Of a DNA stretch of 64,000 bases, positions 1 through 8,795 are shown piece after piece (the stretch's first letter is position 1; each line of letters opens with the position of its first letter). Below the pieces are notes generated by a model. It was given only the letters and a program-made list of their open reading frames with translations, had not been told where the DNA came from and ran no database searches. Both the position numbers and the translations under genes were made by a program. Location of the stretch: NCBI GenBank assembly GCA_020440605.1, contig JAGRNT010000004.1, forward strand, positions 1-64,000, read 5' to 3'. The DNA comes from a bacterium. GTDB lineage: Bacteria; 4484-113; JAFGCY01.

Positions 1-1479
1 GAAGTCGAGGATGTCATTGATGATCGTCAGCAGCGATTCCGCGCTGGCGCTGGCGGTCTTGGCGAAGTCAACCTGTTCGTCGTCAAGCTGCGTGCCCTTC
101 AGCAGGTCCAGCATCCCGACGAGCCCGTTCATCGGCGTGCGGATCTCATGGCTCATGTTGGCAAGGAAATCGCTGCGGGCCCTGGTGGCGGACTCCGCCT
201 GCTGGCGGGCGCGGTCCAGCTCGCGGTTCTTCGACTCGAGCTGCGCCGCCACTTCCGAGACGCGCTGCATGCTCTGCTTCATCTTCTCGAGCGCGTCCTC
301 CTTCTCCTGCTCAATCCGCATCCGGTCCGTGATGTCATGCGCCACCCCGAGGAAGCCGATGCGGTTGCCATCCGAGTCCTTGATCACGCTGACGGTCAGG
401 CGCACGGTGAAGCGCACGCCGTTCTTGTGGACATAGGTCCATTCCCGTGTGTCCGAACCGTTCTGGATCGCCTTGAACACGAACACCCCGAAGCCCCAGA
501 CCTCCTGCCCGCTTTCGCTGCTAAGCTCCTGGGCTCGCTCGTGGATCTGCGCCGGGTCATGCCAGATCGAGGGCGTCTGCCGGCCCACCAGCTCGGCGGC
601 ACTGTAGCCGAGCATGCGCTCCGCTCCGCGGCTGAACAGATTGATGATTCCGTGGCGGTCCGTGGCGATGATCGCCGTCTCCAGCGCAGCATCCAGTACG
701 CCCTGCAGGTGGCTGCGGCTTTCGTCCAGCTCTCGCTCGGCGCGCTTCAGGGCATTGACATCCAGGTGCGTGCCACTCATGCGCAGCGGCTTGCCCTCGC
801 GGTCATACTCAATGATCTTGCCCTTGTCGAGGATCCAGCACCAGTTGCCATCGGCCATCCGCAGCCGCTGCACCGCTTCATAATGATCCGTGCGGCCTTC
901 AAGGTAGTCGGTCAGCGCGCCCATCACACGCGGCTTGTCCTCGGGATGCAGCAGCTCCGCCCATGAGTCCACGTTGGGCGTGATCTGATCGAGGCGGTAG
1001 CCGAGCATCGCCGCCCAGCGCTCATTGAACTGCACCTCGCCCGTCTGCACATTCCAGCGCCAGGTGCCTAGGTCGCCACCGTTGAGCGCCTGTTCCAGCT
1101 CTTCCTTCATCTCCTCCAGACTGTCGTGCACGGAGTTGCGACGGATCGAAACCAGGGCCACGGACCAGATTGCCAGCAGGGCCAGCGCGCGGTTGGCAAG
1201 TACCATCCACATCAGGCCGCCCTGTGGCGACAACAGCATGCCAACTATCACCAGAACACTGCTGAGGATGCCGACGCGCACGGTGCAGCGGCTGCTGAGC
1301 AGATTGCTCGTGAGCAGCACCGCCAGCACGTAGGGCACACCAGCGGCGACACCGAGCGGGATGCGCAGGTCGATCAGGAACAGCACCAGCACCAGCGCCA
1401 GCACGAGCTGCCGCGGCCTGTTGAAAACAATTGGCTCCGCCTGCCTGTTTTCGGCAGCGGGCTTTGTCCGTTCCTGCAT
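1..1479 (-). CDS. PAS-domain sensor histidine kinase, C-terminus outside window
   Basis: Membrane-bound sensor kinase cut by the left edge: 493 codons are present and the frame is open exactly to base 1. Seen: hydrophobic segments at about residues 20-110, a PAS domain at ~125-245, a second at ~255-370 ending [12 protein letters not shown], a coiled coil at ~375-430, and the start of the HisKA domain with phospho-acceptor H444 in [10 protein letters not shown]. The last residues in the window, ILDF, are the usual lead-in to the end of the HisKA helix pair. The ATPase domain and any receiver lie outside. The ATG at 1479 follows a TAAATT box by 7 nt and has no Shine-Dalgarno, so a leaderless start is possible. 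It is transcribed away from the membrane protein at 1637. Ligand and partner regulator are unknown. Confidence 0.85.
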   Translation of the reverse strand, partial: MQERTKPAAENRQAEPIVFNRPRQLVLALVLVLFLIDLRIPLGVAAGVPYVLAVLLTSNLLSSRCTVRVGILSSVLVIVGMLLSPQGGLMWMVLANRALALLAIWSVALVSIRRNSVHDSLEEMKEELEQALNGGDLGTWRWNVQTGEVQFNERWAAMLGYRLDQITPNVDSWAELLHPEDKPRVMGALTDYLEGRTDHYEAVQRLRMADGNWCWILDKGKIIEYDREGKPLRMSGTHLDVNALKRAERELDESRSHLQGVLDAALETAIIATDRHGIINLFSRGAERMLGYSAAELVGRQTPSIWHDPAQIHERAQELSSESGQEVWGFGVFVFKAIQNGSDTREWTYVHKNGVRFTVRLTVSVIKDSDGNRIGFLGVAHDITDRMRIEQEKEDALEKMKQSMQRVSEVAAQLESKNRELDRARQQAESATRARSDFLANMSHEIRTPMNGLVGMLDLLKGTQLDDEQVDFAKTASASAESLLTIINDILDF

Positions 1480-1600
1480 TTCATAGAATTTAACTCTGCA
1501 ATCGCAATTGGTAGTAAACATTGGGAATCAATCGGATTTGCAGCGGGTTAATTCGTCTGTACAGCTCAGCTCCCACCCTCATGGACGCGAGTCAGCCTGA

Positions 1601-1630
1601 TTGCCATTCCGCTTACGGCCTGCCTATAAT
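1601..1630 (+). promoter_or_regulatory. Promoter TTGCCA-18-TATAAT for the membrane protein gene
   Basis: TTGCCA at 1601-1606 and TATAAT at 1625-1630 are 18 nt apart. The ATG at 1637 begins 6 nt after the -10 box, about where transcription should start. The TTG at 1601 would also serve as an upstream in-frame start codon, but it is the -35 box, so 1637 is preferred. Confidence 0.6.
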
Positions 1631-1636
1631 GGTGAA

Positions 1637-2560
1637 ATGATGGCGAGGCTGTTCCGCTGGACAACGGGCGTCCCCTGGGACGAGTTCCTGATCGGCTGGA
1701 GAATCTACAATGCCCATCATCGGACGGCTGTCCGCCGGCTGGCATTCTGGAGTGTCCTCGGGATGCTGATGCTCTGTCTCCCTGCCAGCTTCTTTCGGTT
1801 TGACCCTATAGATGTAAGCGGATTCATTTTCCCTGCACAGCAAAGTGGCACATCGTTCATGGCCAATTCGTATTCCTCGCCACTTTTCATCGCTGCTGCC
1901 CTGATTCCACTTGTGGCAATGCTCATGCCGACGAAGGTCGAGGAAACCCTACCCGGTCTGGGTGATTCCATCCGACTTTCCGCCCGCATTTCCTCGCTCT
2001 GTCTGCAGGCTGGCCTGGCAGGGATATTCGTCGTCAGTCTGGCAATGCTGGAATCGAGATCAAACTGGAAACCGTGGCTGTTTTCCGCGAGTGAGTTCCG
2101 GTCGACCTTCCCCGTGGAATTGTTGGCAATCCTCCTGATTCTGGTGACGCTGCAGCGCTTCCATCCATTCACCGGACGAGTGAGCTCGTGGTGGGTGATC
2201 AGCTATTCAGTCTGGCTGCCCAGTTACCTGCTGCTGCGGAATGCCGTCTGGGACAGGCCCTTCATGTTCTGGGACATTACGGGCTGGGACTACAGCCAGA
2301 TAGACTGGGTTGGCAGTATCACTCCGCTGTTCTACTTCGCCATGCCCATTGGCCTGCTGATTGCCATGATCAGACCGATGGTTGCACGAATAATGTTGCC
2401 TATCATGTGCCTGTCATCTGTGTTCTGTGCCTTCTTCCTTTCCCAGCACACTGAGTGGCTCATGAAGTATGCATTCTTTCACATACTCAGCCTGGTCGGC
2501 TGGATCCTGATCGGTGTACCGGGCGGCGGATATCTGGCTGGCGTGGGGTTTGAACAATGA
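1637..2560 (+). CDS. Hypothetical polytopic membrane protein
   Basis: 307 residues that I do not recognise as a named family. The chain is dominated by about eight hydrophobic segments (for instance the WSVLGMLMLCLPASFF region near residue 40, then FIAAALIPLVAML, a leucine-rich ELLAILLILVTL stretch, and a glycine-rich final helix ending GVPGGGYLAGVGFEQ). The short N-terminal part, MMARLFRWTTGVPWDEF, is basic then amphipathic, suggesting a cytoplasmic N-terminus. No catalytic motif or binding signature is visible. The start at ATG 1637 (or 1640) is chosen because a TATAAT box ends 6 nt before it. It stands alone between a divergent kinase and ychF. Base composition is slightly more AT-rich and codon use looser than in its neighbours, which could mean low expression or recent arrival. 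Confidence 0.75.
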   Translation: MMARLFRWTTGVPWDEFLIGWRIYNAHHRTAVRRLAFWSVLGMLMLCLPASFFRFDPIDVSGFIFPAQQSGTSFMANSYSSPLFIAAALIPLVAMLMPTKVEETLPGLGDSIRLSARISSLCLQAGLAGIFVVSLAMLESRSNWKPWLFSASEFRSTFPVELLAILLILVTLQRFHPFTGRVSSWWVISYSVWLPSYLLLRNAVWDRPFMFWDITGWDYSQIDWVGSITPLFYFAMPIGLLIAMIRPMVARIMLPIMCLSSVFCAFFLSQHTEWLMKYAFFHILSLVGWILIGVPGGGYLAGVGFEQ

Positions 2561-2716
2561 GTGCCATGTTGTCCAGCTTGATCTGATCCTGAGTTGCTGG
2601 CAACAAGTCCTGATTACCCCGATCCAGCTGCCCCGGCTGAAGCCGGAGCTCCCTCCATCTGATCCCCGGTCCCCGGTCCCAGATCCCTTCTCCCGGTCCC
2701 CTTCCCTGTTCGCGGC

Positions 2717-2722
2717 TATAAT
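2717..2722 (+). promoter_or_regulatory. -10 box TATAAT upstream of ychF
   Basis: TATAAT ends 8 nt before the ATG at 2731, with no Shine-Dalgarno between, so the mRNA is probably leaderless or nearly so. No good -35 is visible; the upstream 60 bp are C/T-rich with repeated CCCGGTCCC units (about 2661-2701). Confidence 0.5.
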
Positions 2723-2730
2723 ACGGCGCG

Positions 2731-3807
2731 ATGACCAAGGTAGGACTGTTTGGCTATCCCGGCGGCGGGAAGAGCACCGTGTTCCAGGCGCTGACGGCGC
2801 AGGCCGTCTCGCCGCAATTTCTCGGCTATGACCTGAAGCCCAACCAGGCCGTGGTCAGGATCCCGGACGAGCGGCTGGACTTCCTCGCGGAGCACTACAG
2901 CACGAAGAGCAAGGTGCATGCCACGCTCGAGGTGTTTGACATCCCCGGCTTCGACCCGGCCTCCACCGAGAAGAAGCTCAAGAATGCCGTGCTGGAGCTC
3001 TACCGCAAGATGGACACGCTGGCGCTCGTCGTCGGCCTGTTCGACGAACTGGCCGAGGAGGCCGCGAAGCAGATCCGCGGGATGATCGAGGAGCTGGTGC
3101 TGCTCGATTACGTGATCTTCGAGCGCGCAGTCCAGAGCCTTGAGAAGACCACCCGCGTCAAGCCCGACAAGGAACTGAAGGCCAAGCTCGAACTCTGCCA
3201 GCGCATCATGGCGCGCCTCGAGGAGGGCGAACCGCTGAGCCGCATGGGACTGGACGCCGATGAACTGAAAAGCCTCAGCGACCTGGCACCGATGAGCATC
3301 AAGCCCGTGATCGCCGTGCTGAACATCGCCGATTCCGACATCGGCTCCGACCCGGCCTCCATTACGGGCATGCCCCAGGCCATCGCCGCCTGTGAGGAAC
3401 TCGGCCTGCCGCACGTCGTGATGAGCGCTGCCCTCGAAGCAGAACTGAGCGGTATGACTGACGAGGATGCCGCGGAGTACATGTCTGAGTACGGCATCAG
3501 TGAGCGCGCCCTGCCGCGCTTCATCCGCACCGCCTATTCCACCCTGAGCCTGATCACCTTCCTGACCGCCAGCGAGAAGGAATGCCGCAGCTGGTCCGTG
3601 CGCGCGGGCAGCACAGCGCAGCAGACCGCCGGCACGATCCACTCCGACCTGGCCCGCGGCTTCATCCGCGCCGAGACCATCGCCTTCGAGGACTTCAAGG
3701 CGCTCGGTGGCGAGAAGGAGGCCAAGGCGGCCGGCAAGTACCGCCTGGAGGGCAAGGAGTACATCACGCAGGACGGCGACATCATGAACATCCGCTTCAA
3801 TGTCTGA
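2731..3807 (+). CDS. ychF: YchF/OLA1-family P-loop NTPase (divergent)
   Basis: 358 residues, the usual length for YchF, a translation-associated ATPase/GTPase that binds ribosomes. The N-terminal G domain has the P-loop GYPGGGKST (residues 6-14) and a G3-like DIPGF near residue 72. The G4 position reads NIAD near residue 190, in line with the altered nucleotide specificity of this family. A helical insert occupies ~110-175. The C-terminal TGS-like domain (~275-358) is very typical: GFIRAETIAFEDF, AAGKYRLEGKEY and the terminal IMNIRFNV. Odd point: the canonical NVGKS of the P-loop is GGGKS here, and the G domain is less conserved than the tail. It is a single gene behind a TATAAT box; the following protease gene has its own ribosome site. 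Family assignment is firm; exact role is inferred. Confidence 0.9.
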   Translation: MTKVGLFGYPGGGKSTVFQALTAQAVSPQFLGYDLKPNQAVVRIPDERLDFLAEHYSTKSKVHATLEVFDIPGFDPASTEKKLKNAVLELYRKMDTLALVVGLFDELAEEAAKQIRGMIEELVLLDYVIFERAVQSLEKTTRVKPDKELKAKLELCQRIMARLEEGEPLSRMGLDADELKSLSDLAPMSIKPVIAVLNIADSDIGSDPASITGMPQAIAACEELGLPHVVMSAALEAELSGMTDEDAAEYMSEYGISERALPRFIRTAYSTLSLITFLTASEKECRSWSVRAGSTAQQTAGTIHSDLARGFIRAETIAFEDFKALGGEKEAKAAGKYRLEGKEYITQDGDIMNIRFNV

Positions 3808-3881
3808 GTGACGCTTTGTCTCAGCGCGCAGATGCGTCGAATAGAATAAAAGGTCTAACACTCAGTGTCCAGGAAGCCTGC

Positions 3882-5603
3882 ATGCGACTGTTTCTCGCAA
3901 TTCTGATCGCCCTGCTGCCCGCCACCGCGCTGGCTCAGGGTACAGCCGATGTCAAGGAAATGCACCGTGAAGCCGCCCAGCGCTACTTCGAGTCCTTCGA
4001 CTCGGGCCTGCTGCTCAGCGGCCGGATCGAGCAGAACGGCAGCGAGGGTGAGTTCCGCGCCGTGTTCCATGATGACGTCTGGATCGTGAAGTACAGCTAC
4101 GGCGACCTGAAGTCCATCAGTTACTACGGTGAGAAGGGCAACTGGGCCGGCAGCAACTACACCCTGCCCTATCAGATCGAAGCCCAGGACAATCCCTCCA
4201 ATGCGGTGATGAACCTGCTCGCCAGCGGGGACTATCTCAATGAACCCTACTGGGATGACCTGCACTACATCGACGAGGATGCCGGTGGCTACAATTTCGT
4301 GTTCAGCCCGGAGGGCCTGCCGGAAGTAAAGCTCGTGATGTTCTCCGACAGGAACGACCCCGAGTACATGCAGATCATGTCGAGCGAGGTACGCTTCGCT
4401 CCGGAGGATGCGGAGAGCCTGACCTACCGCACCTTCTACTACTACACCACCGATGACGACGGCCGGCTGATCACTGAGAAGGAAACCTCCAGCGAGCTTG
4501 ATCAGAACGGCAACCGCGTGAACTTCACCGAGTACATCGTGGATGGCAGCGAGGTGGTGGAGGAGATTCCCGAGGAATTCAGCTTCGACTTCGAGCGCCA
4601 TCCCGTGGGCGAGCCGCAGCAGCTTGCGCCGGAGGGCGTGGACGTGGACATCGTCGTCAAGAACGGCTACATGTTCGTGCCCGTCAGCTTCGAGGGCAGT
4701 GACAACACGCATTACTTCCTGCTGGACACGGGTGCCAGCGCTTCGCTGTTCAGCCCCGCCGCCGCCGCCGATGCCAACTTCGAGACCTCACTCAACACCA
4801 AGGCCCATGGGCACGGCAGCAGTGCGGACTTCTCGATCGGGCTCTGCAGCAGTGCCTACATCGGCACCGCCGACGGCCAGCACGTGAAGCTCTCCGGCTT
4901 CCCGGCGACGGTGATCGACCCCGGCAGCAGCCAGACCCTGATCGACACGCTCGGCAGCTACGGCGCCTCGGGCCTGATGGGTGTGAGCATGTTCCACCAG
5001 TACGTCTCACGTTTCGACCTGGCGGGCAGCCGCATCACGCTCTTCAACGCTGACAACTTCGATCCCGACGCCGTGCTCAGCAGGCCCTATGCCTGGCTGG
5101 AGCTGGACGTGGAGGACCTGATCTACGCCCTCGGGCGCCTTGACAACTCCGTGCTCGGCGAGGTCGTGATCGACACCGGCCTGCAGCTCGATCTGGCACT
5201 GCTCAGCGAGACGCTGGAGCACTACGGCGTTGAGCTGGAGAAGCAGTACTCCGGCGAGAGCACCGTCGTGGGCGGTGTGCGCAAGTTCGACTTCGTCAAC
5301 GTGCCGAGCTTCGACATCGGCCCGCTGCATCTGGAGAACAAGATCGCCTCGCTCACCAGTGACGACCGCGGCACCATGAGCGGCCGTCTGCTGCTGGGTT
5401 ATGTCGGCGTGTTCTTCTTCCAGCAGCAGCGCGTGACCCTGGACCTCTTCAACCAGAAGATGTACATCGAACCCAGTGAGGAAGTACAGCAGCAGATGCG
5501 CGAGAACTACGAAGCGCAGAAGCAGGCTGCGGCCGATGCCATGACCGGCTCCGGCATGCAGGATGAGACTGATGAATCTCCTGAAAGCGGCAACGGGGGC
5601 TGA
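3882..5603 (+). CDS. Secreted retropepsin-like aspartic protease, paralogue A
   Basis: 573 residues. A signal peptide (MRLFLAILIALLPATALAQ) is followed by a ~240-residue lipoprotein-carrier-like beta-rich region and then two retropepsin-type halves. The first has LLDTGASASLF with catalytic D282; the second has VIDTGLQLDLAL with D431. Both Asp-Thr-Gly motifs are intact, so one chain could form a pepsin-like two-aspartate site or each half could dimerise. The tail (~545-573) is Gln/Glu-rich and disordered. Start at ATG 3882 is supported by AGGAAG 5 nt upstream; an upstream in-frame extension into ychF is rejected. TAGAAT at 3842-3847 could be its -10 box. It is followed after 9 nt by paralogue B, so the two are probably one operon. 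Location is inferred to be periplasm or exterior; the substrate is unknown. Confidence 0.8.
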   Translation: MRLFLAILIALLPATALAQGTADVKEMHREAAQRYFESFDSGLLLSGRIEQNGSEGEFRAVFHDDVWIVKYSYGDLKSISYYGEKGNWAGSNYTLPYQIEAQDNPSNAVMNLLASGDYLNEPYWDDLHYIDEDAGGYNFVFSPEGLPEVKLVMFSDRNDPEYMQIMSSEVRFAPEDAESLTYRTFYYYTTDDDGRLITEKETSSELDQNGNRVNFTEYIVDGSEVVEEIPEEFSFDFERHPVGEPQQLAPEGVDVDIVVKNGYMFVPVSFEGSDNTHYFLLDTGASASLFSPAAAADANFETSLNTKAHGHGSSADFSIGLCSSAYIGTADGQHVKLSGFPATVIDPGSSQTLIDTLGSYGASGLMGVSMFHQYVSRFDLAGSRITLFNADNFDPDAVLSRPYAWLELDVEDLIYALGRLDNSVLGEVVIDTGLQLDLALLSETLEHYGVELEKQYSGESTVVGGVRKFDFVNVPSFDIGPLHLENKIASLTSDDRGTMSGRLLLGYVGVFFFQQQRVTLDLFNQKMYIEPSEEVQQQMRENYEAQKQAAADAMTGSGMQDETDESPESGNGG

Positions 5604-5612
5604 GCAGTCACC

Positions 5613-7304
5613 TTGTTTCCGCGTCTGTCAGTCCTGATCCTGCTGGCAATCCTCTCCTGCCAGCTTCCCGGCCCCGCCTCCGCCCAGCAGGAGGAGGTCA
5701 CCGACCGCAGCCGTGCGGTCTTCAGCCGCGTGAGCGAACTGCCGGCGCTCTTCCCCTTCAATGACAGCCTGCCGGCCGAAGAGGTCCTGAGCCAGCATCT
5801 GGCGGAGATGCAGCCCACACTCGACTACTTCGCTGATGGCGCTGTCAAGCTTGAGTTCCGTGAGGGAGAACCGGCTGAGGAAAAGGGCATCGGCGTCTGG
5901 GTGCAGGACCGCCGCTTCCGCCAGGAACATTACTGGCTGGGATTTACCGAGGTATTCGGTTACGATGGCAACGAGCACTGGTACGGCAGTGACCTGGTGC
6001 TGCCCTACCCGGTCGATGCCGAACACGGCACCGATGTCAGCCAGCAGTACATCCAGTACATGCAGTACATCAGTGCGCCGCAGCGTGGCTACATCTCGGC
6101 GGCGACGAGCATCCCGCTGCAGTTCCGCACCGGCTACCACGTGCTGAAGTACAGCCCGCCAGGCATGAGCGAGATCCTGCTCCTGATCGAACCCGGCAGC
6201 TGGCTGTTGCGCGGGATGCTGCAGGGCAATGAACGCAGCATGGACGCCAGTGAGATCTTCCGTTACCTGGCATTTGACGACTGGCGGGAGTTCGCGGAGG
6301 GCTGCCTCTATCCAGAGCACATCCTGCTGCGCAAGTTCGGCAGTGAGGGCCTGATCGCCCGCGACAGGCACTTCACGACGCTCAGCGTGGACCGGGCCGA
6401 CAAGCAGCCTGGCAACTTCTTCGAAAGCCGGACTTCACCGGCCGTGGAGCAGCCTGAACTTTCGAGCGTGCCCTACCAGCTACCCTTCAGCTATACCGAT
6501 GACAGCATCCTGATCAGTGCCACGGGACCCGGCGGACAGCGCCTGCGCTTCAAGCTGGACACGGGAGCCAACGTGGGTCTGCTGCGCCGCGATGTGGCGG
6601 AGGCTCTGGGCTGCCGCCTGCTTGGCGACGAGGAAGTCACCGGGCATGGTGGCAAGGCCGATGTGCAGTACACCCGGGTCAGCGGCATCAAGCTCAACGG
6701 CCGCATTCCCGTACCGGACTTCCCGGCGGCAGTGCTTTCCGACGGCGGACGTCTCGAGGAGAACATGGAGGATGGCAACGTCTCCGGCCTGCTCAGCAGC
6801 CTGCTGCTCAACAACTACGTGGTGCGCCTGGATCTGCGGCGCCGCCGCATGTACCTCTATCCCCCGGATGAATTTGATCCCGAACAGCACCTGAATCCAG
6901 GCTACACCGGAGTGGACTTCCACCGTGACAGCCTCCCCTGGGTCGATATCGAGGTGGATGGCAGCATCCGGGGCGGAGCCTTCGTCAATACCGGCGCACT
7001 GCCGCAGTTCACGCTCTATGCCTGGGCGATCGACCGAGCCGGGATCAACTATGAGATCGAGACCATCGGCAGCGGAGTGACGATCCATGGTCGCACCGCC
7101 TTCTACGTGATCCGCCCGGACATCGTCAGCGTCGGGGATACGAGCATCGAACGTCCGCTGACCTTCGTGGAGATCCTCGCCCCGGGTGAGGAGCCGAAGC
7201 AGTCGCGCATCGGTTCTTTTGGCAACTCGATGTTCCTCGAGCGCATCGTGACCTTTGACCTGCAGCACGGCAGGCTCTACCTTGAGGAGAACACTCCGGA
7301 ATAG
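5613..7304 (+). CDS. Secreted retropepsin-like aspartic protease, paralogue B (second Asp lost)
   Basis: 563 residues, same architecture as the preceding gene: signal peptide (~1-24, ending PASAQ), N-terminal beta-rich region, then two retropepsin-like halves. The first half keeps the catalytic triplet in FKLDTGANVGLL (D316). The second reads FVNTGALPQF, so the aspartate is replaced by N459. If activity needs both aspartates in one chain, this paralogue is inactive or works as a partner or inhibitor of paralogue A; if the first half acts as a homodimer it may still cleave. The only plausible start is TTG 5613; no in-frame ATG occurs before the mature domain, and the gene begins 9 nt after its neighbour's stop, suggesting coupled translation. 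The C-terminus ends in FDLQHGRLYLEENTPE, matching the end of paralogue A's second domain. Confidence 0.75.
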   Translation: MFPRLSVLILLAILSCQLPGPASAQQEEVTDRSRAVFSRVSELPALFPFNDSLPAEEVLSQHLAEMQPTLDYFADGAVKLEFREGEPAEEKGIGVWVQDRRFRQEHYWLGFTEVFGYDGNEHWYGSDLVLPYPVDAEHGTDVSQQYIQYMQYISAPQRGYISAATSIPLQFRTGYHVLKYSPPGMSEILLLIEPGSWLLRGMLQGNERSMDASEIFRYLAFDDWREFAEGCLYPEHILLRKFGSEGLIARDRHFTTLSVDRADKQPGNFFESRTSPAVEQPELSSVPYQLPFSYTDDSILISATGPGGQRLRFKLDTGANVGLLRRDVAEALGCRLLGDEEVTGHGGKADVQYTRVSGIKLNGRIPVPDFPAAVLSDGGRLEENMEDGNVSGLLSSLLLNNYVVRLDLRRRRMYLYPPDEFDPEQHLNPGYTGVDFHRDSLPWVDIEVDGSIRGGAFVNTGALPQFTLYAWAIDRAGINYEIETIGSGVTIHGRTAFYVIRPDIVSVGDTSIERPLTFVEILAPGEEPKQSRIGSFGNSMFLERIVTFDLQHGRLYLEENTPE

Positions 7305-7328
7305 GAGGCTGCTCCGGCCCTGCGCAGA

Positions 7329-8699
7329 TTACTGCTCCAGCTCTGTGCAGGCATTCTCAACACGCTGCAGATCGGCTTCATCACTGAGATCACGCCCTGC
7401 GGCCTGACGCACGAGCCGCACATGCTGCCGCAGCACTTCACGTCTGCCGGCAGCGTCAACGGCATCAAGCACCAGGCCAAGCGTTGCCAGCATGTGCAGG
7501 CACAGACGCAGGTCGCCGCGCAGGTTGAGGCGGATCTGGTCAAAGGCCAGGCTGCAGAGCTCCCCGAAATCCGCTGCCGGCAGTATCAGCCGCAGCTGGC
7601 CATCCATATACCGCAGCCGCTCTGCCGGCAGATCGCGGCCGGCCAGCAGGCACAGCGCGCTGCCCAGCCGGTCCAGACAATGCACTGCCGTGAAGGGTTC
7701 ATTCACACCGGGAGACAGTGCCCGCAATGCCACCTCCACGAGCTGGCGCATCCCGTGTTCCACATCCTGGGCTGAGCTGGGCTGGTAATCGAGACTGAGT
7801 GCCGCCTGCACCGCTTTTTCCATCTGCTCCCGCTTATCCTCCGGGCAGTCCAGCACTGCCAGACGGCTTCCGCGCGCCGCATACTGTCCGGGCCGCAGCA
7901 GCAGACGCACCACTGCATCCTGTTCCGCGGCACTGCGCAGCAGACCATCCTCGTCAATGAACTGCAGGTAACCGTCAGTGCGTGAGCGGGCGGCATGCTG
8001 CCCCTTGAGTGCAGCTGCCTGATCAGCCCCATTATTTTCAATGTCCAGTTGCTCGTCCCGCGGATTGGCAGCTTGCCCGGGCTCAGGCACCAGCCGCTCC
8101 ACGGCTGATATGAGTTCCCGCCCGGTGCGGGCGATGATCCGGTCACCCTGGATTGAGAGGGCCACGTGGTGGATGAAATGGATCAGCACCCCCATGTCGA
8201 TCACGGCCAGCAGCACAGCGACCGTGACGGAGAGATGCGGCACGAAGGGATCATCCTCACCGTGCAGGATAGTACGCAGCACCAGCAGGCAGAACAGGAA
8301 GGTGGCGACGAAGGTCCCGAGCACCACCTGGGTTGAGCGGTCCCCCATGAAGTTGCGCAGCAGTCGCGGTCCGAACTGTGAGGATGCCAGGGTCAGGGCC
8401 ACCAGTGTCATCGAGAAGACGACGCCCGCGATCGTGATCATCGAGGAGGCGATCGTGGTCAGCACTGAACCGGCTCCCTGGGCGCTGCCACTGTACAGCC
8501 AGTCTCCCAGCGGACCGGAGAAGCCGCTGGAAGTGCTCAGGGCCTCATCGAGGCGCACCGTCAGGATGGACAGCAGGATGGCGGCTACGGCCAGCAGCGC
8601 CGGGATGAACCAGAAGCTGAAGCGGATGCGCTCAATCAGGCTGGCAAGGATGGATCGGATGGCTGACTCCTGCAGGTTCCGGCTGCTTCGCAAGGACAC
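7329..8699 (-). CDS. DUF2254 family membrane protein
   Basis: 456 residues. Four membrane segments in the N-terminal half (about 25-48, 80-110, 125-150 and 160-185) are followed by a large soluble C-terminal region. Recognisable DUF2254 blocks are SMTLVALTLASSQFGPRLLR near residue 100, the polar GDRSTQVVLGTFVATFLFCL after it, and ALRALSPGVNEPFTA near 330. Function of the family is unknown; it is widespread as a single-gene inner membrane protein. The start is GTG 8699 (a reading as MSLRSSRN). It is convergent with the protease operon and separated from the pilin terminator by about 40 bp. The C-terminal domain contains a stretch of alternating acidic and basic residues typical of a cytoplasmic domain. 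Confidence 0.8.
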   Translation of the reverse strand: MSLRSSRNLQESAIRSILASLIERIRFSFWFIPALLAVAAILLSILTVRLDEALSTSSGFSGPLGDWLYSGSAQGAGSVLTTIASSMITIAGVVFSMTLVALTLASSQFGPRLLRNFMGDRSTQVVLGTFVATFLFCLLVLRTILHGEDDPFVPHLSVTVAVLLAVIDMGVLIHFIHHVALSIQGDRIIARTGRELISAVERLVPEPGQAANPRDEQLDIENNGADQAAALKGQHAARSRTDGYLQFIDEDGLLRSAAEQDAVVRLLLRPGQYAARGSRLAVLDCPEDKREQMEKAVQAALSLDYQPSSAQDVEHGMRQLVEVALRALSPGVNEPFTAVHCLDRLGSALCLLAGRDLPAERLRYMDGQLRLILPAADFGELCSLAFDQIRLNLRGDLRLCLHMLATLGLVLDAVDAAGRREVLRQHVRLVRQAAGRDLSDEADLQRVENACTELEQ

Positions 8700-8735
8700 T
8701 CAGTGCCTATCAGCATAACATGCCGGTAAGTTGGC

Positions 8736-8766
8736 AAAAAAAAACGCCCCTCCCGTGGGAGGGGCG
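8736..8766 (-). terminator. Rho-independent terminator of the pilin gene
   Basis: On the minus strand a perfect 10-bp GC-rich stem (8745-8766, arm CGCCCCTCCC) with a minimal loop is followed directly by nine T (8736-8744). It lies 30 bp downstream of the pilin stop codon. Confidence 0.85.
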
Positions 8767-8795
8767 CCGTTACTTCTGGTCAGGAAGTAAGTCGA

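Noticed and set aside
2640-2701. Tandem repeat array upstream of ychF
   Set aside because: Only a few imperfect CCCGGTCCC-like units in a C/T-rich stretch; not a CRISPR or a regular array.
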